A stretch of 64,000 nucleotides of DNA, taken from assembly GCF_050948175.1 (NCBI RefSeq), contig NC_135197.1, positions 8,016,501 to 8,080,500 of the forward strand, read 5' to 3'. Numbering within the stretch: position 1 is the stretch's first letter; every line of letters begins with the position of its first letter. Under the pieces are notes generated by a model that saw only the letters and a program-made list of their open reading frames with translations, ran no database searches and was not told the origin of the DNA. Origin of the DNA: Xylocopa sonorina. Lineage: Eukaryota > Arthropoda > Insecta > Hymenoptera > Apidae. Position numbers and translations under genes: made by a program. Below, in pieces: positions 51,001 to 62,200 of the stretch.

Positions 51001-54000
51001 CTCCACAGAACGTAATCTCATTAACAGCGGGATAAAATTGATTTTTAACAATTCTCATTTTCAAGTCGTGCGAGCAGCTGTTCTTCCACGAGATGATATT
51101 TTGCAATTTCTCGATATCTGTATAAATAAGAGTCCAGAGGGGGGACATAGAAAGCGCGGCGATCCAAACCCATCGCAGCCTAGCCGTCTCCTCGGCCAGC
51201 AAAGTGGCTGGAAGGGAAAACTCGACGAAGGGGAAAAGAATTCCGCGTCCGGATGGCGCGTTATTAGAACATGGCGTCGCAGCTATCGACTGTGCAAGGG
51301 CACGCTCGATTGAAACCAGAGACCGAGTTTCCATCCGACACCGTCCGCAATGCGGTCCTTGGTTTCACCGTCGGCGCATCGTTGCTACGCCATTGCACAC
51401 CGGTGTGCAGACGCCACCACCACGCCCCGTAGATTCCACGGCGATGAGTCGGATTTATTTACCGCGTTCGTGTCCTTTTTCTGGCCAGGATAAAGCCCAC
51501 GCCACCCCCGACTACCCCTGACGAGGACTGGACCCAAGGAATCGTCGATATTTACTGTTGGACGGCTGGTAAATGAACTAGGTGTTCGTCGTGCTATCAT
51601 TTCGATAATGAACTTATATGGACGAGGGTGTCTGTGTTTGTCCATCCGTTTGTTCCACCAAGGGTTGATACTACTGATCAGAGTTGGGTGGTCTTTCGTT
51701 GAATGAGGGACTTCATGGGTTTTGCTTGCACTTCTGGCTCGTGCATCGTGATTTGCAGAAATTATTTGTATTCACCCCTTGGATGTCTTGTTAATTTTGG
51801 ATATCACTTATATGAAGCATAAGGAAATTATCTTAATTTGAAAGTAATTCAGGTTTCAAATGTTATGTGCGAGAGGGAATGTGCAGAATAAATGAGCTTT
51901 TCGTGCGAATGCTTTAAAACGATGGAGCAGTTGTTTGTTAGCAGTCTTTGGAGTAATATCTCAGTCGAAAAGTACTATCTGAAGATTTACAAAATCTTGT
52001 AATTGTCTATAATAACAAATTTCCTACATATATGCGTTCTATGAACATCGCGGAGGAATTGATTGTTGGAAGTAGGGATGTTGATTTGTAAAGGCTATGA
52101 GATTTGAAGAGGATTACAATGAAACATTTATCGCTTAAGCTATTTGTCACGTGTAATTTAAACAGACGAATCTTCACTTACGCAATTGCTAAGTGTGCAA
52201 AGGAAATCGCGCGGAAAAAGTCTGCCGCGTAAATGGAGGAAGTAGTGCGTTTAGTTTGAAATGAGTGGCGTTGGTGGATGGTTTGTGTGTTTGTGGGAGA
52301 GGTAGGGTACGAAATGTTTATTTGATGGAACGAGTTGAATATTATCGCGAACAGGGTGTTAATTGTTGTTCTATAATTGTCAATATCTAAACACAGAGGT
52401 TTGCGCATATATTCGCTTTGCGGTAGGACCGAAAACGAGTATGTAAAACATTCTTTCAACAACAACAATCGTAAATATTGGCCTTGCGTTCATAAATCTC
52501 GCGCGATGTCGCGTGTTTTCAGAGAGAAAGAGAGAAAAGAGGAAAAAATAGCGTAACACTTTCCCGTACGAGAGATTAATGAAAAAGTTTTTTATAAAAA
52601 TCAAGATAAAAGCTGGCTAAAATTTAATCCAATTTTTCGTTCGCCTCGTTGCGATGTTGTAAATTGGAGAGGATCGTTGAGAGGGTGTCCTTCCATCAAA
52701 TTCATTAGCCTTAAAGTCGTAGAGCGTGAAATATAAAGTTCAAATATCAAAACCTGAGCTGATCTGGTCCGGTTCTGGGTATCGAGAAAAAGTATCGGAG
52801 CATGTATCGACAAAATGGCTGACCAAGCATCGCGTTCAGCAGTGTAGAATACTGAGAAATAAAATTTACTCGTATAAAATTGAAACAGGTTCTGATCTTT
52901 TCTATAAAAAAAAAAACAACGAGTCTCGATGTAAAAACAAGATAACTTTACTCTTTCTTTTTCAATTACAAAACTTACTCGATTTAAAAACGATGGTATA
53001 CACAGCACGACGATGCGACGACCTAGTTAGAAATTTATTTTGGGAACGCGAATAATTTGTGGCCAGTCCAAAAGAACCATTCAAAATGAATGTTGCAATG
53101 TTCCGGTGTAATCTCGCGATCAATGGATAAGTGAATCGAACAAAACCGAAGAGTCTTTCATTTCATAAGAAACTCATCAGACGTTCTGGGAATTCAGCGT
53201 AAACTATCGATACGAAAACAGAAAGTCCCGACCAAAGGTCTGAGAAAAATACAATTTTCTATGAAATGACCATGTAACCTTGGGAAACGAATGGAGTGAA
53301 ATTTCTGAACTTATAATCTAGAACCAGGTGTACGTTCCACTTTTACCGCGAATTTACATAAACATTATCGTACATAAAATGTAAAAGGACTTTTTAAAGC
53401 CTTACTTCGACTTGAATAGGGGAGAGACAGGAATAATGAGTTAGCATGCTAATTACGTTAATCCAGTCTGAAAGCGAGTATTAGCAAAAGCAGAGGACTT
53501 AATTGAAGATGCATGTACAACCAATTCATTAGCGTCGTTAAAAAATCATAAACGATACAAGACAAATGTTTGTAAAATTCGTGCCGCTATGTCTGTCGTT
53601 TCCAAGGAAAGCTAATTAAGCAGAGCATTATCAAAGCACCATTACGCTCGATTACAAAGTGAATGAAAAATCCATTACGACTGCAGCCTAAAAAGTGAAG
53701 CCCCTACGCGTGCCTGCTACACAATTCATTAAATTTCAATTCTCAAATTAATTACTGAACCGACCTACAAATGCGTGACCCAGAAAAACACCATTTGGAC
53801 TTATCCTATCTTTAAACGCCTTCCAAAAATTTCTAATCAGGAATAGGGAAAGGGTGTAAACGCGTTGGAATAGTAATCGTGAGCATGTCTGTCTGAAACG
53901 AGGCTGAAAAAAATGTAAGAAGAAACGAGCAGGGATGGAGCATTCTACGAAAAAGAAAAACTTGCTATTTCAAGCATCCCTGCTATATACACGATGGGAA

Positions 54001-57000
54001 GAGAACGGGATGCTCTCGTGGAATAACGCATTCAGGGGAAAAAAGGCGAGGATGAAACCAGCTGGGCGGCTGGCTGCCCTGGAACCCGGAGCGGATTAAC
54101 GCAGGCGTCGTAACTTTGTTTATTATAAACTAACGTAAAGCCGGCATGACTTCATCGCTTGTAGGCGAGCTGAAAGAGGAAATCCCCTGGGTTCCTCGCG
54201 TAAACGTGTCGGAAGAAGCGTACGCTAGATAATTTTCATTCGATTCGCGTTAACACGAAATCGTGGCAGTGATTCCGCGTGAAATCGGTACGTTCCAGTA
54301 ATTTCTGTACACCTTGAGAGGAACATTAACCAACAGTTAAAAGTTTAAAACGTATTGTTGTCAAAAAACACGTGTATCTAATATTTTAAATTACTATAAC
54401 GAGAATCCAATTATCTAGAGATCGGTATGTTCGAATTAACCACGATCCATCGTACATTGAGAGCTCACTCGTCTCGTCGTACTTCGCAAAGAGGTTCAGT
54501 CAACATCCACTCGTGTTGATATTAAAAGTACCAAAGCAATCTGGTGTAACGTTGTACGCTCACTTGTTAATGAACAGCCAATAGACGATCGTGTGAATAG
54601 CCGCGACAACCGGTTTTTCCGACCTCTCCGCGTGCTGTTATAAATGAATAAAGTATGCAGATGAGTTATAATAAGCAGACATGTAGAAGCAGCGGCTACA
54701 TCGCTGGATTTTAAGGAATTCTGTGCAATTGTCTGTCCTCGAAGGTAGCGTAGAACAATTTTGAGAATATTCCACGAGAATATTCCTCTATTTAGTAGAG
54801 GATGACGTTTAGGGAATTGCATTTATACATGTAGTCTCATTCATGACATATTTTACGGTACAGGTGCGGCGAGTGATAAGAAATACGCGTGATGTCGGCC
54901 AAGTTATTAAGTGTCCTCAATCGCCACCCTCCATTATCGTGTTAAATCTTAATAATTCATAGCACGTCAACGGATTAATCTAATTAATTGTGAAAAGGTA
55001 CATCACGATTGTCGTTTTTTTACTCGATTGATACGTTTTTTTACTCGAACTCGTAGAAATGATATCGATAACGAATTTATTTCTGATTTGAATTATTCGA
55101 TGCTGAGGATACGTTGACTATAAATTCACTCGTGTAACTCTTACGGCTTCAGTATAGTAGAGAAACGATTTAGAGAGATTTCTACATCTGATCGCATCCA
55201 CTACACGTAGCAAACTGCTTGTCCATGAAGAGGAATCGTTTAACGAGACTATGAAATTTTTTTAGTGAAATCGAAATAGCCATCGATGCTGCGAATGGTT
55301 GTCATTTTCTCACGGAATTGAAAATTCATGGAGAAGCTTATTCGTAGAAGCATCGCTTTGAATAGCAAGTATGTTAACGAATCAAGCGTTGATAAAGTAT
55401 CTAAGTGATTAATTGACGGTTGTCAGTGCGCTACCAAGAATGTGATTTAACGCAGTATCGGAAGCATCTTGGACACCGTGACTAAAACGTACAAATGAAT
55501 GTAAATGCTTCAATCATCGTCGCGTGGAGCCAGAAATAAAACTGCCTACGGCGCAACGAGAAGCACGTGAATTTTACAACAGCTATGACCGCGAAAAATT
55601 CCATTCAAGGATCGTATACAGGCTGTTCCACAGCCGTCGAAGAGAGACGAAATTGAAAAAGAGTAAAAAAGAAAGGAAATTACATTTCAGATTTCGTTTT
55701 CGAGAAATATGATCTTGAAAATCTGCTCAGAGATGGCAGAGAACCAGTATTTTATGCAACGAAAATTGCAAATAGCTTTGTGCAAGCACCCACGTCACGA
55801 TGGGTGCTTGTTGCACATTAATACGTTGCATATATTTCTCAGAATTTTAGTCGTTTCTCTCGAAAACGGAGTTTTAGGCAAATTTTCGTTATTCTTGATT
55901 TACGTCTTATTTTAGCATCTAGAATCACCCCTTAAATTTTCCACCAACAGGTGCCGAACAGCCTGCGTGATATCGAATTTGTCCGTCATCAAGCAAAACA
56001 TTTATTTTCTTTCCCTCGCAAGGTTCTTTTTGTCTGATGAATATTCCCAGAAGCATGAGTTCCTTCTCCAACTTTCACGTACACGTACGTGAACTCTGTC
56101 GTGTGGAGAACACGTGACGTTCGATTATCATGCAATCTAAAATATCTACAGCACTGGAAATATTTATTATCGTGGTCCTATGTTGAACATAATTTATTAA
56201 TTGCAATTCTGTTATCTTTACTTATGCAATGTTTAAAAAAAAAAAATGTTGAACACGAACGCGTGAATGTAAATAAGAAATATTTCCAGCGCTGTATCTT
56301 TGCATTCGAATAGCTAAAATTAAAGGAAGACGAGCGATGGGTGACGGTTACGGAACCTTGTTCTCCAGATCCTTGTGTTCTCTGGTAATGATACTTGTTT
56401 TATAATTATCGTATACTGGCATTCATGATTTATGCTTGCTTGAATCTCGGAAATTTTATTCGATTGCGCAATAATTATATAAGCGAATTTCTACTCTGCT
56501 GGCACAAAGATACTTGCGAGCATGAGAACACGAGACGACGGTTATTTGACATTTGAGATAAAACGAACCTTCTACTGCAGCGACTATTCCAATACGAGCT
56601 ATTGTTTCTAATAATTCAGTATTTATTTAAAATATTGAATATAGACTGTCTCAAGAATGTTGTGAAGTGGCTACTTAAATGTGTATACATTTTTACACAG
56701 TCGTTACTTCTGTTTGCATATTGTTTCCTTCGTTCTCTTTGCCCCTATTTCTAAATCGTCTAACAAAGTTAATCGTGTTTAATTGGTGCTATAACGTCAC
56801 TTGGAAGGTTTTCCTAATACATTTCCAACTATTTGTAATTCTATCATCTGATTCCAGGCCGCGAACTGGTCTTTTACACTGTTCATTTTGCTTCATCATG
56901 CTTCCTATTTTGATTACAGAACGAAGATAGATAAATAATAATAACAATAACGACACGAGGAACGCTCAACTAGAGTGCTGACACACATCAGTATCGAAGC

Positions 57001-59190
57001 TGACCTCAACGCCTCTAACCGATAACACCATATCTCCATGAATGAAGTAACATCGAAATAAACGAAGCGAAAGTATAGCTCCATACTTAAACATAAAAAT
57101 ATATAATATCGGAAATGAACGTGCTCATGCGTTAAATCAGTCAGATATCCTCGATGCTTGTTTTCCTGCGTGCAACAGAATGATTTTTCTCGCGATTCCC
57201 ATAATCCACCAACGAATTTGACCGTCTACCGATCTGCATTACATTTATACGTGCTACTAAACGTAACGTGTGACCATGCAAATAAAAAAGGAGGTAAATA
57301 TATTTGTTATACGAATAAAAGATGTTCGTTCGTTACTCTTGATCAAACCGTTGTGCAGGAGTGGCGATGCACGTGACACGTTTGAGAAATTAATGTAAAC
57401 TTCTGCATACACCGACACACCTAACGAAACATCAGAGTCTTTTTTTACAGGCTGCAATATAAACGCAAAATATGTACGTGCGTCTAACGAATCATCTAGA
57501 TGAAATTTCATAGCGTCCCATCCCGTTAACGCCTTGCTCTTTGGGGAAATTAAGAATGGAAACCTGCATGTAAATTGACTCGTTCAATTCGGTCGATTCG
57601 AATTTACTGGGAATTAGGTGGAGAAAAAATAAGAATTTTTTGTCAGAGTCGTGAGAGTCTGAGTCCTCTTCTTCTTCCAATTCCTCTTCTTTTTTTTTCA
57701 ACGTGTTGTCTGGGCAAGTGTCTAGACGACATAAATTCTTGAGTCGTACAAAGCAAGATTTCCTTGGAAGGTGTCCCGTAATTCAGTCAGTTGGGTAATG
57801 AGTTGCAATGTGGGTGTGCGCAAGGTTATTTATCGTCGAACATTATTTTTTTTCTCGGTAAGGACACGTGAAGTTACAGGTCAGGGTTGCTATCGTTCTT
57901 AATCTCTTCGAATAAAATTTCCACTGTTACGAAGCCAACAGATGAAACAGAATGCAATGCCAATACTTTCACTATTTACAGATCAAAATTTCGAATATTT
58001 AAAAATTGTTAGCAGTTTCTGTTTCAAAACAGTAATTAAAAACTCGCAGAAATTACTTCTGCGTGAAACAGAACACCTTCGTAATGTCTGTGGAAATTTT
58101 TGGCTCCAAAACTCCTGACGAGTTATTCGTAAAAAATTGCACATTTGACAGAATCATTGAATTCAAGTACGCGTTTACCTGCAAGATCCTATTTGCAAAG
58201 ACGATATCGTCCTCGTCGATCTCATAAGTGACGATCGCTCCTGTACACCTGGGCGGCCCCCTGAGTACGCTCAGAAAATCTAGTTTGTCCAATTCTCTTG
58301 GCATCAGCGACAGAAAATCGTTCACTTCCGAATAATCTTCGTAGAAAACGTCCAACACAGGCTCGCACCTCGCCGTGGTCACGTTAAAAACTGTATTATT
58401 CATGCAACATCTTCTGACGGTCAACGATTGCGGTACTGTCGTAGCAACGTTCTGCAACTGTGTTGCATTCCTATCTTCGTTCGATTTGCAGTACACAAAT
58501 ATGGGAACGCTATGGTGAATGGCTTGCTCGTGTAGAATTTCGATACAGGAGGGCTCCTGTAAACCAAAAACGTTCGCTTATCTTACTGTTCAAGCAGTCC
58601 TCATTGGGTGAAATACGAAAGTGGTTCCTCGATAAAATTGGTAATTTGATTTCTCCTCGTTAAATATGAAAAAATTATATAATCTCAATTAGAAGGAGAA
58701 GAATGTAACGTTCAGAGTTAACCGCTTGGAACTGAAATAAAAAAAACAATGTGCAAGAGGAACGCTTAAGAACCTGTCCCAGCGTAATCAATCAGATCCA
58801 CGCTATAGCTGAGAGGCACGAAGAAAAGCTGCGGTAAGCTCAATCAATTCCGCGCATCGTGTTCCGATCGAGAATTTACGATCAATGGGGATTTAATGGC
58901 AAATTGACCAATATGTCACTTACCTGCAGAAAATCGTTGGGGCTAATGTCGAATAGGGTCATTGTGGTGATGTCCTCCGGTTTCTCGCAGGGAGGAATCT
59001 CTCCGTAAGTAACGCTCTTGTTGCTGAAATCGACGATGTAAATTTCCGCTGCTTGTCGAGGCGTTGGGACGCAATTCACCTTCGACAGCCCCGAGAAAAC
59101 TTCGCCATTTGGGCAACATTTGTTAAACGCGCCCCAGACGCCCGCTGACAGAGACAGTGCCGATAAAACAACGATGCATTTCGTTATCAT
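38578..59190 (-). CDS. Methuselah-like class B GPCR (9 exons, about 713 aa)
   Basis: A complete receptor gene reads from 59190 down to 38578. Exons in order are 59190-58924, 58556-58179, 49085-48809, 48669-48441, 45663-45446, 44950-44872, 40850-40672, 39405-39225 and 38911-38578. Together they total 2142 nt, or 713 codons plus stop. All junctions keep frame and use AG/GT borders. Residues 1-20 form a signal peptide (MITKCIVVLSALSLSAGVWG). Residues 20-384 form a cysteine-rich ectodomain with repeated CC motifs (NKCCPNGEVF, RRCCMNNTVF, SKCCLDDEED) and ECPNGFY. Seven hydrophobic helices follow, then a Ser-rich tail. Methuselah receptors are G-protein coupled receptors at the cell surface, and in Drosophila they are linked to stress resistance and lifespan. 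The ligand here is unknown. The ectodomain is about twice the length of the roughly 195-residue Drosophila Mth domain. I recall hymenopteran Mth2-like proteins having similar long ectodomains. Confidence 0.93.
38912..39224 (-). other. 313-nt receptor intron 8 with (TA)n tract
   Basis: A short intron between exons 8 and 9. About 95 nt of it is a TA dinucleotide run, starting some 50 nt from the acceptor. Confidence 0.85.
38965..39059. repeat. (TA)n microsatellite
   Basis: A nearly uninterrupted TA alternation of about 95 nt, with single G interruptions near 39037. It is likely polymorphic and prone to sequencing or assembly length error. Confidence 0.95.
39225..39405 (-). CDS. Mth-like receptor exon 8 (TM5 and third intracellular loop)
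   Basis: The acceptor GTTGCAG ends at 39406 and the donor GTGAGT begins at 39224. It reads (D)IPGKHGELIFFRGPVAVQLTSNVVFFILTAEQCNKVKAEISRV followed by a basic segment ending HADKTK. TM5 is VAVQLTSNVVFFILTA. Confidence 0.93.
39406..40671 (-). other. Receptor intron 7
   Basis: 1.27 kb between TM4 and TM5 exons. I see no repeat or extra exon. Open frames near 39724-40134 have no recognisable features. Confidence 0.8.
40672..40850 (-). CDS. Mth-like receptor exon 7 (TM4)
   Basis: The acceptor TTCTCAG ends at 40851 and the donor GTGAGT begins at 40671. The translation is (G)RLQGNLTRGKGHAKKFFFYCLYAFGLSMFIATCAVLTD, then PNFGTDSCWFA. It covers the second intracellular loop, TM4 and the second extracellular loop with its Cys-Trp pair. 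Confidence 0.93.
40851..44871 (-). other. Receptor intron 6
   Basis: 4.0 kb intron between TM3 and TM4 exons. It contains the 159-bp tandem duplication at 42599-42900. Otherwise it is unique AT-rich sequence. Confidence 0.8.
42599..42900. repeat. Tandem duplication, 159-bp unit
   Basis: ATAAACAACGTTTCCAG begins at 42611 and 42770, 159 bp apart. The copies share CAATAAACACTGT or GAATAAACACTGT, GTTGAATAATATGCCAAA, GCGACAGAGCAATATTTAT and CAGGGAAACCGTGTTTAAAA. Divergence is low, so it is fairly recent. The unit is 53 codons long, so one minus-strand open frame runs through both copies. Confidence 0.92.
44872..44950 (-). CDS. Mth-like receptor exon 6 (TM3)
   Basis: A 79-nt exon with acceptor TTTTCAG (ending 44951) and donor GTAAGA (from 44871). 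It encodes (G)YIMLFFFLSAFCWLNVMCFDIWRTF. The WLNVMCFDIW stretch is a hallmark of the third helix of Methuselah-family receptors. It enters in phase 1 and leaves in phase 2. Confidence 0.94.
45446..45663 (-). CDS. Mth-like receptor exon 5 (TM1, TM2, start of TM3)
   Basis: The acceptor TTTCAG ends at 45664 and the donor GTACGT begins at 45445. It reads (R)TVLTTILLSISCLFLLLTLIVYACLPALQNLHGKTLMCHSASLLVAYASLAAIPWM, two membrane helices joined by the NLHGK loop typical of class B and Mth receptors, then TYSCSML at the start of TM3 (the class B disulphide cysteine). Confidence 0.94.
45664..48440 (-). other. Receptor intron 4
   Basis: 2.8 kb between the ectodomain and TM1 exons. No repeat or additional exon recognised. 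Confidence 0.8.
48441..48669 (-). CDS. Mth-like receptor exon 4 (membrane-proximal ectodomain)
   Basis: The acceptor CCTCAG ends at 48670 and the donor GTAAGA begins at 48440. The exon encodes (D)YGVLYGLECPNGFYSSRRN, then LYLNVNVKP, QYCIDVYNQNQSRDFVAFICF and NSYTR. The paired cysteines and the NQS sequon fit the end of an extracellular domain just before the first membrane helix. It ends in phase 2. Confidence 0.91.
48809..49085 (-). CDS. Mth-like receptor exon 3 (ectodomain)
   Basis: The acceptor CTTTCAG ends at 49086. The exon reads VKLPTDSATKENF, NTCLDLTPDSRSKRRLAVRIC, DYCSDHKCISKCCLDDEEDENWLC and ends SRSLK plus one base. The donor is GTTGGT at 48808, weaker than the other donors of this gene. 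It is the only nearby GT that gives the phase-1 join needed to reach exon 4 (K-D-YGVLYG). Confidence 0.87.
49979..50098. repeat. Tandem duplication, 60-bp unit
   Basis: GGATCCGAATGGCCATGA occurs at 49979 and 50039. Both copies continue with AATTTCT, CCGTTACTGAGAATTC and ACTAGGAAACCA. Only about five positions differ, so the duplication looks recent. Its length is 20 codons. Confidence 0.93.
55695..55868. repeat. 174-nt imperfect foldback (long hairpin)
   Basis: Nested complementary blocks occur in mirror order. CGTTTTCGAGA (55695-55705) pairs with TCTCGAAAACG (55858-55868), ATGCAACG (55754-55761) with CGTTGCAT (55824-55831), TGTG (55779-55782) with CACA (55814-55817), and CAAGCACCCA (55783-55792) with TGGGTGCTTG (55801-55810). 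The terminal loop is eight bases (55793-55800). It may be a degraded foldback transposon or an RNA precursor hairpin. No TTAA or TA target duplication was recognised. Confidence 0.75.
58179..58556 (-). CDS. Mth-like receptor exon 2 (ectodomain)
   Basis: The acceptor TTTACAG ends at 58557 and the donor GTAAAC begins at 58178. The 126 codons read EPSCIEILHEQ through RGPPRCTGAIVTYEIDEDD to FANRILQ. Sequons NAT, NNT and NVT are visible, as is the double cysteine in VRRCCMNN. The frame stays open past the donor for 41 further codons to a stop at 58053-58055. Joining to exon 3 (VKLPTDSATKEN) restores the family pattern, so splicing here is the expected path. Confidence 0.92.
58924..59190 (-). CDS. 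Mth-like receptor exon 1 (signal peptide, first ectodomain segment)
   Basis: The ATG at 59188-59190 is supported by an in-frame TAG 12 codons upstream (59224-59226). The 89 codons give MITKCIVVLSALSLSAGVWG as a signal peptide, then FNKCCPNGEVFSG, an NKS glycosylation sequon and a last codon Q (FLQ). The donor GTAAGT starts at 58923. A TTG nine bases further upstream would extend the frame but is not needed. Confidence 0.9.
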
Positions 59191-59242
59191 CGTGAACAAA
59201 CTACACTTTGGATCTTCGAGGAGCTAAACGATGGATAAATTC

Positions 59243-59282
59243 ACTGATCTCACCGATATTTCGTAGAGAATCACGTTATATA
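59243..59282 (-). promoter_or_regulatory. Candidate core promoter (TATA box and Inr) of the receptor gene
   Basis: On the minus strand TATATAA (59282-59276) precedes an exact arthropod initiator TCAGT (59247-59243). Its A, at 59245, would be the start site, 37 nt after the first T of the TATA box. This is slightly wider than the usual 30-31. It would give a 55-nt 5' UTR with an in-frame stop before the ATG. No transcript evidence is available. Confidence 0.35.
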
Positions 59283-62200
59283 TCCCACGAACCGTATCGT
59301 CGCACTGATGTCACTTAAGATCAACTTGACTTCGCTTATTCAAAGTTAAAACCTAGAAACAGCTTTTTTTCCCACGGTACAAGAGCCTGGCTCTGTTCGA
59401 TAGGACACTCGAACACCCGTGGCGTACACTCTGGGAACGTTTGTACAAAGCGCGTTTACACTGCACACCGGATGTCCGTTATTTTCCGTCTCCAGCCATC
59501 GAGATCGTCCATCCGCGAGCCGATCGGGAACGGTTTGCTCGATTGAGAATCGATAACAGTCAAGGCGACTGTTGGCCGTCGATACGATTTCCGGCAAGCT
59601 CTGAAGCATGAGTCTCGACCGTCCTGCAACCGTTGCTTCGGGAGTTTGACTCATTTGAGTCTGATCCCTATCGCCAACGCATGGACCTTCCTGGAATCGA
59701 GAACTAAAATTGATCCGTCTATCTACGTGGAACCATAGCGCCGAATCTACTCGACTTTCTCTATTTTTATATTATTTTATTACACGTGCCCCTTTGATCC
59801 ATCGTCCGTCGATCGTTTCGCGAGGATGTTGCACCCTCCGGAGGACCCGTTTCTTTTTACCACGACTGTAACTGTCGAAAATAATTTCCGGTGCCGGCGT
59901 GAACCAACGGGAGAGGAGCAGCAGTTAAGACGGACATGGTAGACGGTAAAGCTGAAACGACAACAAGCTTACAAGCTTTAATAGCGTATCGTTCGTTTGA
60001 TCGTGTTTATCGCGGCATTTATTTCAAACAAGTCGTTCCAGCGGTCCTGTAAATTTATCAAAATACCCCCGTATCGGTGTTTAACAGCCGCCTTTGTGCT
60101 TGCCTAATCGATACTGTTGTTCGTTGCTCATCTCTGCTCGGTCTCTAACTCGCCGCTGTTAAATCCCACCGGTAAGCTTCGAGCGATTCAACAGAACCCG
60201 TCTGTGGTCGATTAAATCGTCGCGTTCGTTGCATAATGCATCGCGAAACACACACGCAGCTGCATCTTAGTAATCCCCAGACATGTTCCGTACAATTACG
60301 AAGGAGCTACCGCTAGAAATTAGCCGGCACGTTTTGCGAAAACTAGCGTTTTCGTGGAATCGTTAATGACCAGTTTCAGAGGGTTACTCTACCTTCGACT
60401 AGAACGTTTTCTCAGTACGTTGGTCGAGGGCTTTTTTGCAAACTTGCTGTCGCAGTTTCTTCAGGTAATTGTTCAGATATATTAATATTCGTCTTTTCTT
60501 TGATTTTGTACAGTTTGCTCATAACAGTCTCCGTCAGATATGTATCGTGATTAGAAATAATAATATAAAAATGTATTTGCTTGTACAAATATCATCGACA
60601 GAACACACTCGTGACCCTATTTTCCCGTTAGTTTTACGCTGGAAAAATTTCATTCATCAGATTTAACGCTCCTTCCAGCCTCTACCGTCGATTAATTCAT
60701 TCAATTATCATTTGCAGTATTATTCAAAGGCGGGCGTTAATTATTCAATTTAAAATTCGCGTTCAGCTCACGAACGCAACTCCGTCGCCTTCTTTTCGCT
60801 CCCCTTGATCACGTTATTATTCCACTGCTTCATTTCCCGGCTTCCTTTGCCCCCAGAGGTCTCGCAATCTCCGCCACCCCTCCCACGAATTTATTACCAC
60901 TTTACACCCTTCTTTACGTCGCACTTTCTTTCCCCCCTGAGTTATGATTATTCCGCGACCGCTCGACTTTGCAATGCGAATCTATCGCGCACCACCGATC
61001 CTGTAGCCTGTAATTATTTTAACGACACCACCAGCTACTTCTCGTCTCCAATCCTTTCCGTACAACACACGTGTATTACCCTCCAAACGATCGATTAATC
61101 TTTGAATGTCTCCGTTTACCAACACCTTGCTTTCCCTTGTTTCTCTACAGAAAGTATTCAGCTCGATCAGCACTGCTGCGCTTTAGGGTGCCCTTTGCTT
61201 CTGGAATCGATCCACGAGTACTGTCACCGCGTCGTTCGATCTTCTGGATCACCAAAATCGATCGAATTCGCAGTTCGAAGTTCGTTCACCTAACTTAATC
61301 TTTCAGCTTCCAATTTACCCCATTCACTCTCGTAATTGTCAAACACTCGATTACACACGTTTCGAAACTTTTACAACCACCTTTCGACCACCCCTCACAC
61401 GTTTTCCAGTACGCACCAAAGTTGAATAGAGGTGTATAAGCGAGATCTTGTCAAAGTATCGATCCGTTATATCGATCAGGTTCTAGTTAGACCTGTTCGC
61501 AGTAAATTCCGTCGATTTTTATCGATATCGATTACTTGTCGCGTATCTAGTTAGACCTGCTCGAGTTTACAATATTGTAATTTTCACAGTCGTCGCAAAC
61601 AGTCCAAAAGCTTCCCACGCGATGCTCCAAAACTAAATAAAGGCACACTGGTGACGTTTTGCGGAGCAGCCGAATCTTTGTACCGATCAAACTAGACGAA
61701 CACTTCCTAGAAAATTTGATCGACGTTAAATCCTTTCGCTGCTCTGCCAATATTGGCTAGCTTATCGCTTATCTACGGCGAAGCTCGCTCAAGTTCCCGC
61801 GAACGATCCGGCATATCGAAAACACGCAACGATGCGACGAATGCGGACGCAGAAACGCGACTGTACGCTCCCACGAACGGACAGCAAAGATCAGAGAGAA
61901 ATTCGACTGTAGGCTTGCCGCGGGAACGCAACGACAAGAAGACTATACGCGACGCGCCTCTATCCGTCTGGTCTCCCTCTCTAACCCTGAGGATTCCCCT
62001 CTACAGGAGTTTCAGCGTTTTTCCTTCGCTCTTCTTGTTCTTCGTGGTGTAATCCGGTTAACCGATCGATTAAAGCCGTGGCGTACAGGGTTTTAAAAAC
62101 ACGTACGCCTGGCCGCGGAAATGTGAGCGTACACAATGGCTATAAAAAGCATTGGGACGCCGCTGTATTTATTTTAACAACGCCGCGATGATTAATTAGA

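Larger units (their letters stand above)
49086..58178 (-). other. 9.1 kb receptor intron 2
   Basis: This intron splits the ectodomain between FANRILQ and VKLPTD. It holds a 60-bp tandem duplication (49979-50098), a short inverted repeat near 56075-56094 (TTCACGTAC, AC, GTACGTGAA) and the 174-nt foldback at 55695-55868. No additional coding exon is recognised. Confidence 0.8.

Noticed and set aside
56075..56094. Inverted repeat TTCACGTAC-AC-GTACGTGAA
   Set aside because: Nine-base arms only, in alternating purine-pyrimidine sequence where such symmetry is easy to obtain by chance. Noted in the intron entry but not promoted to a finding.
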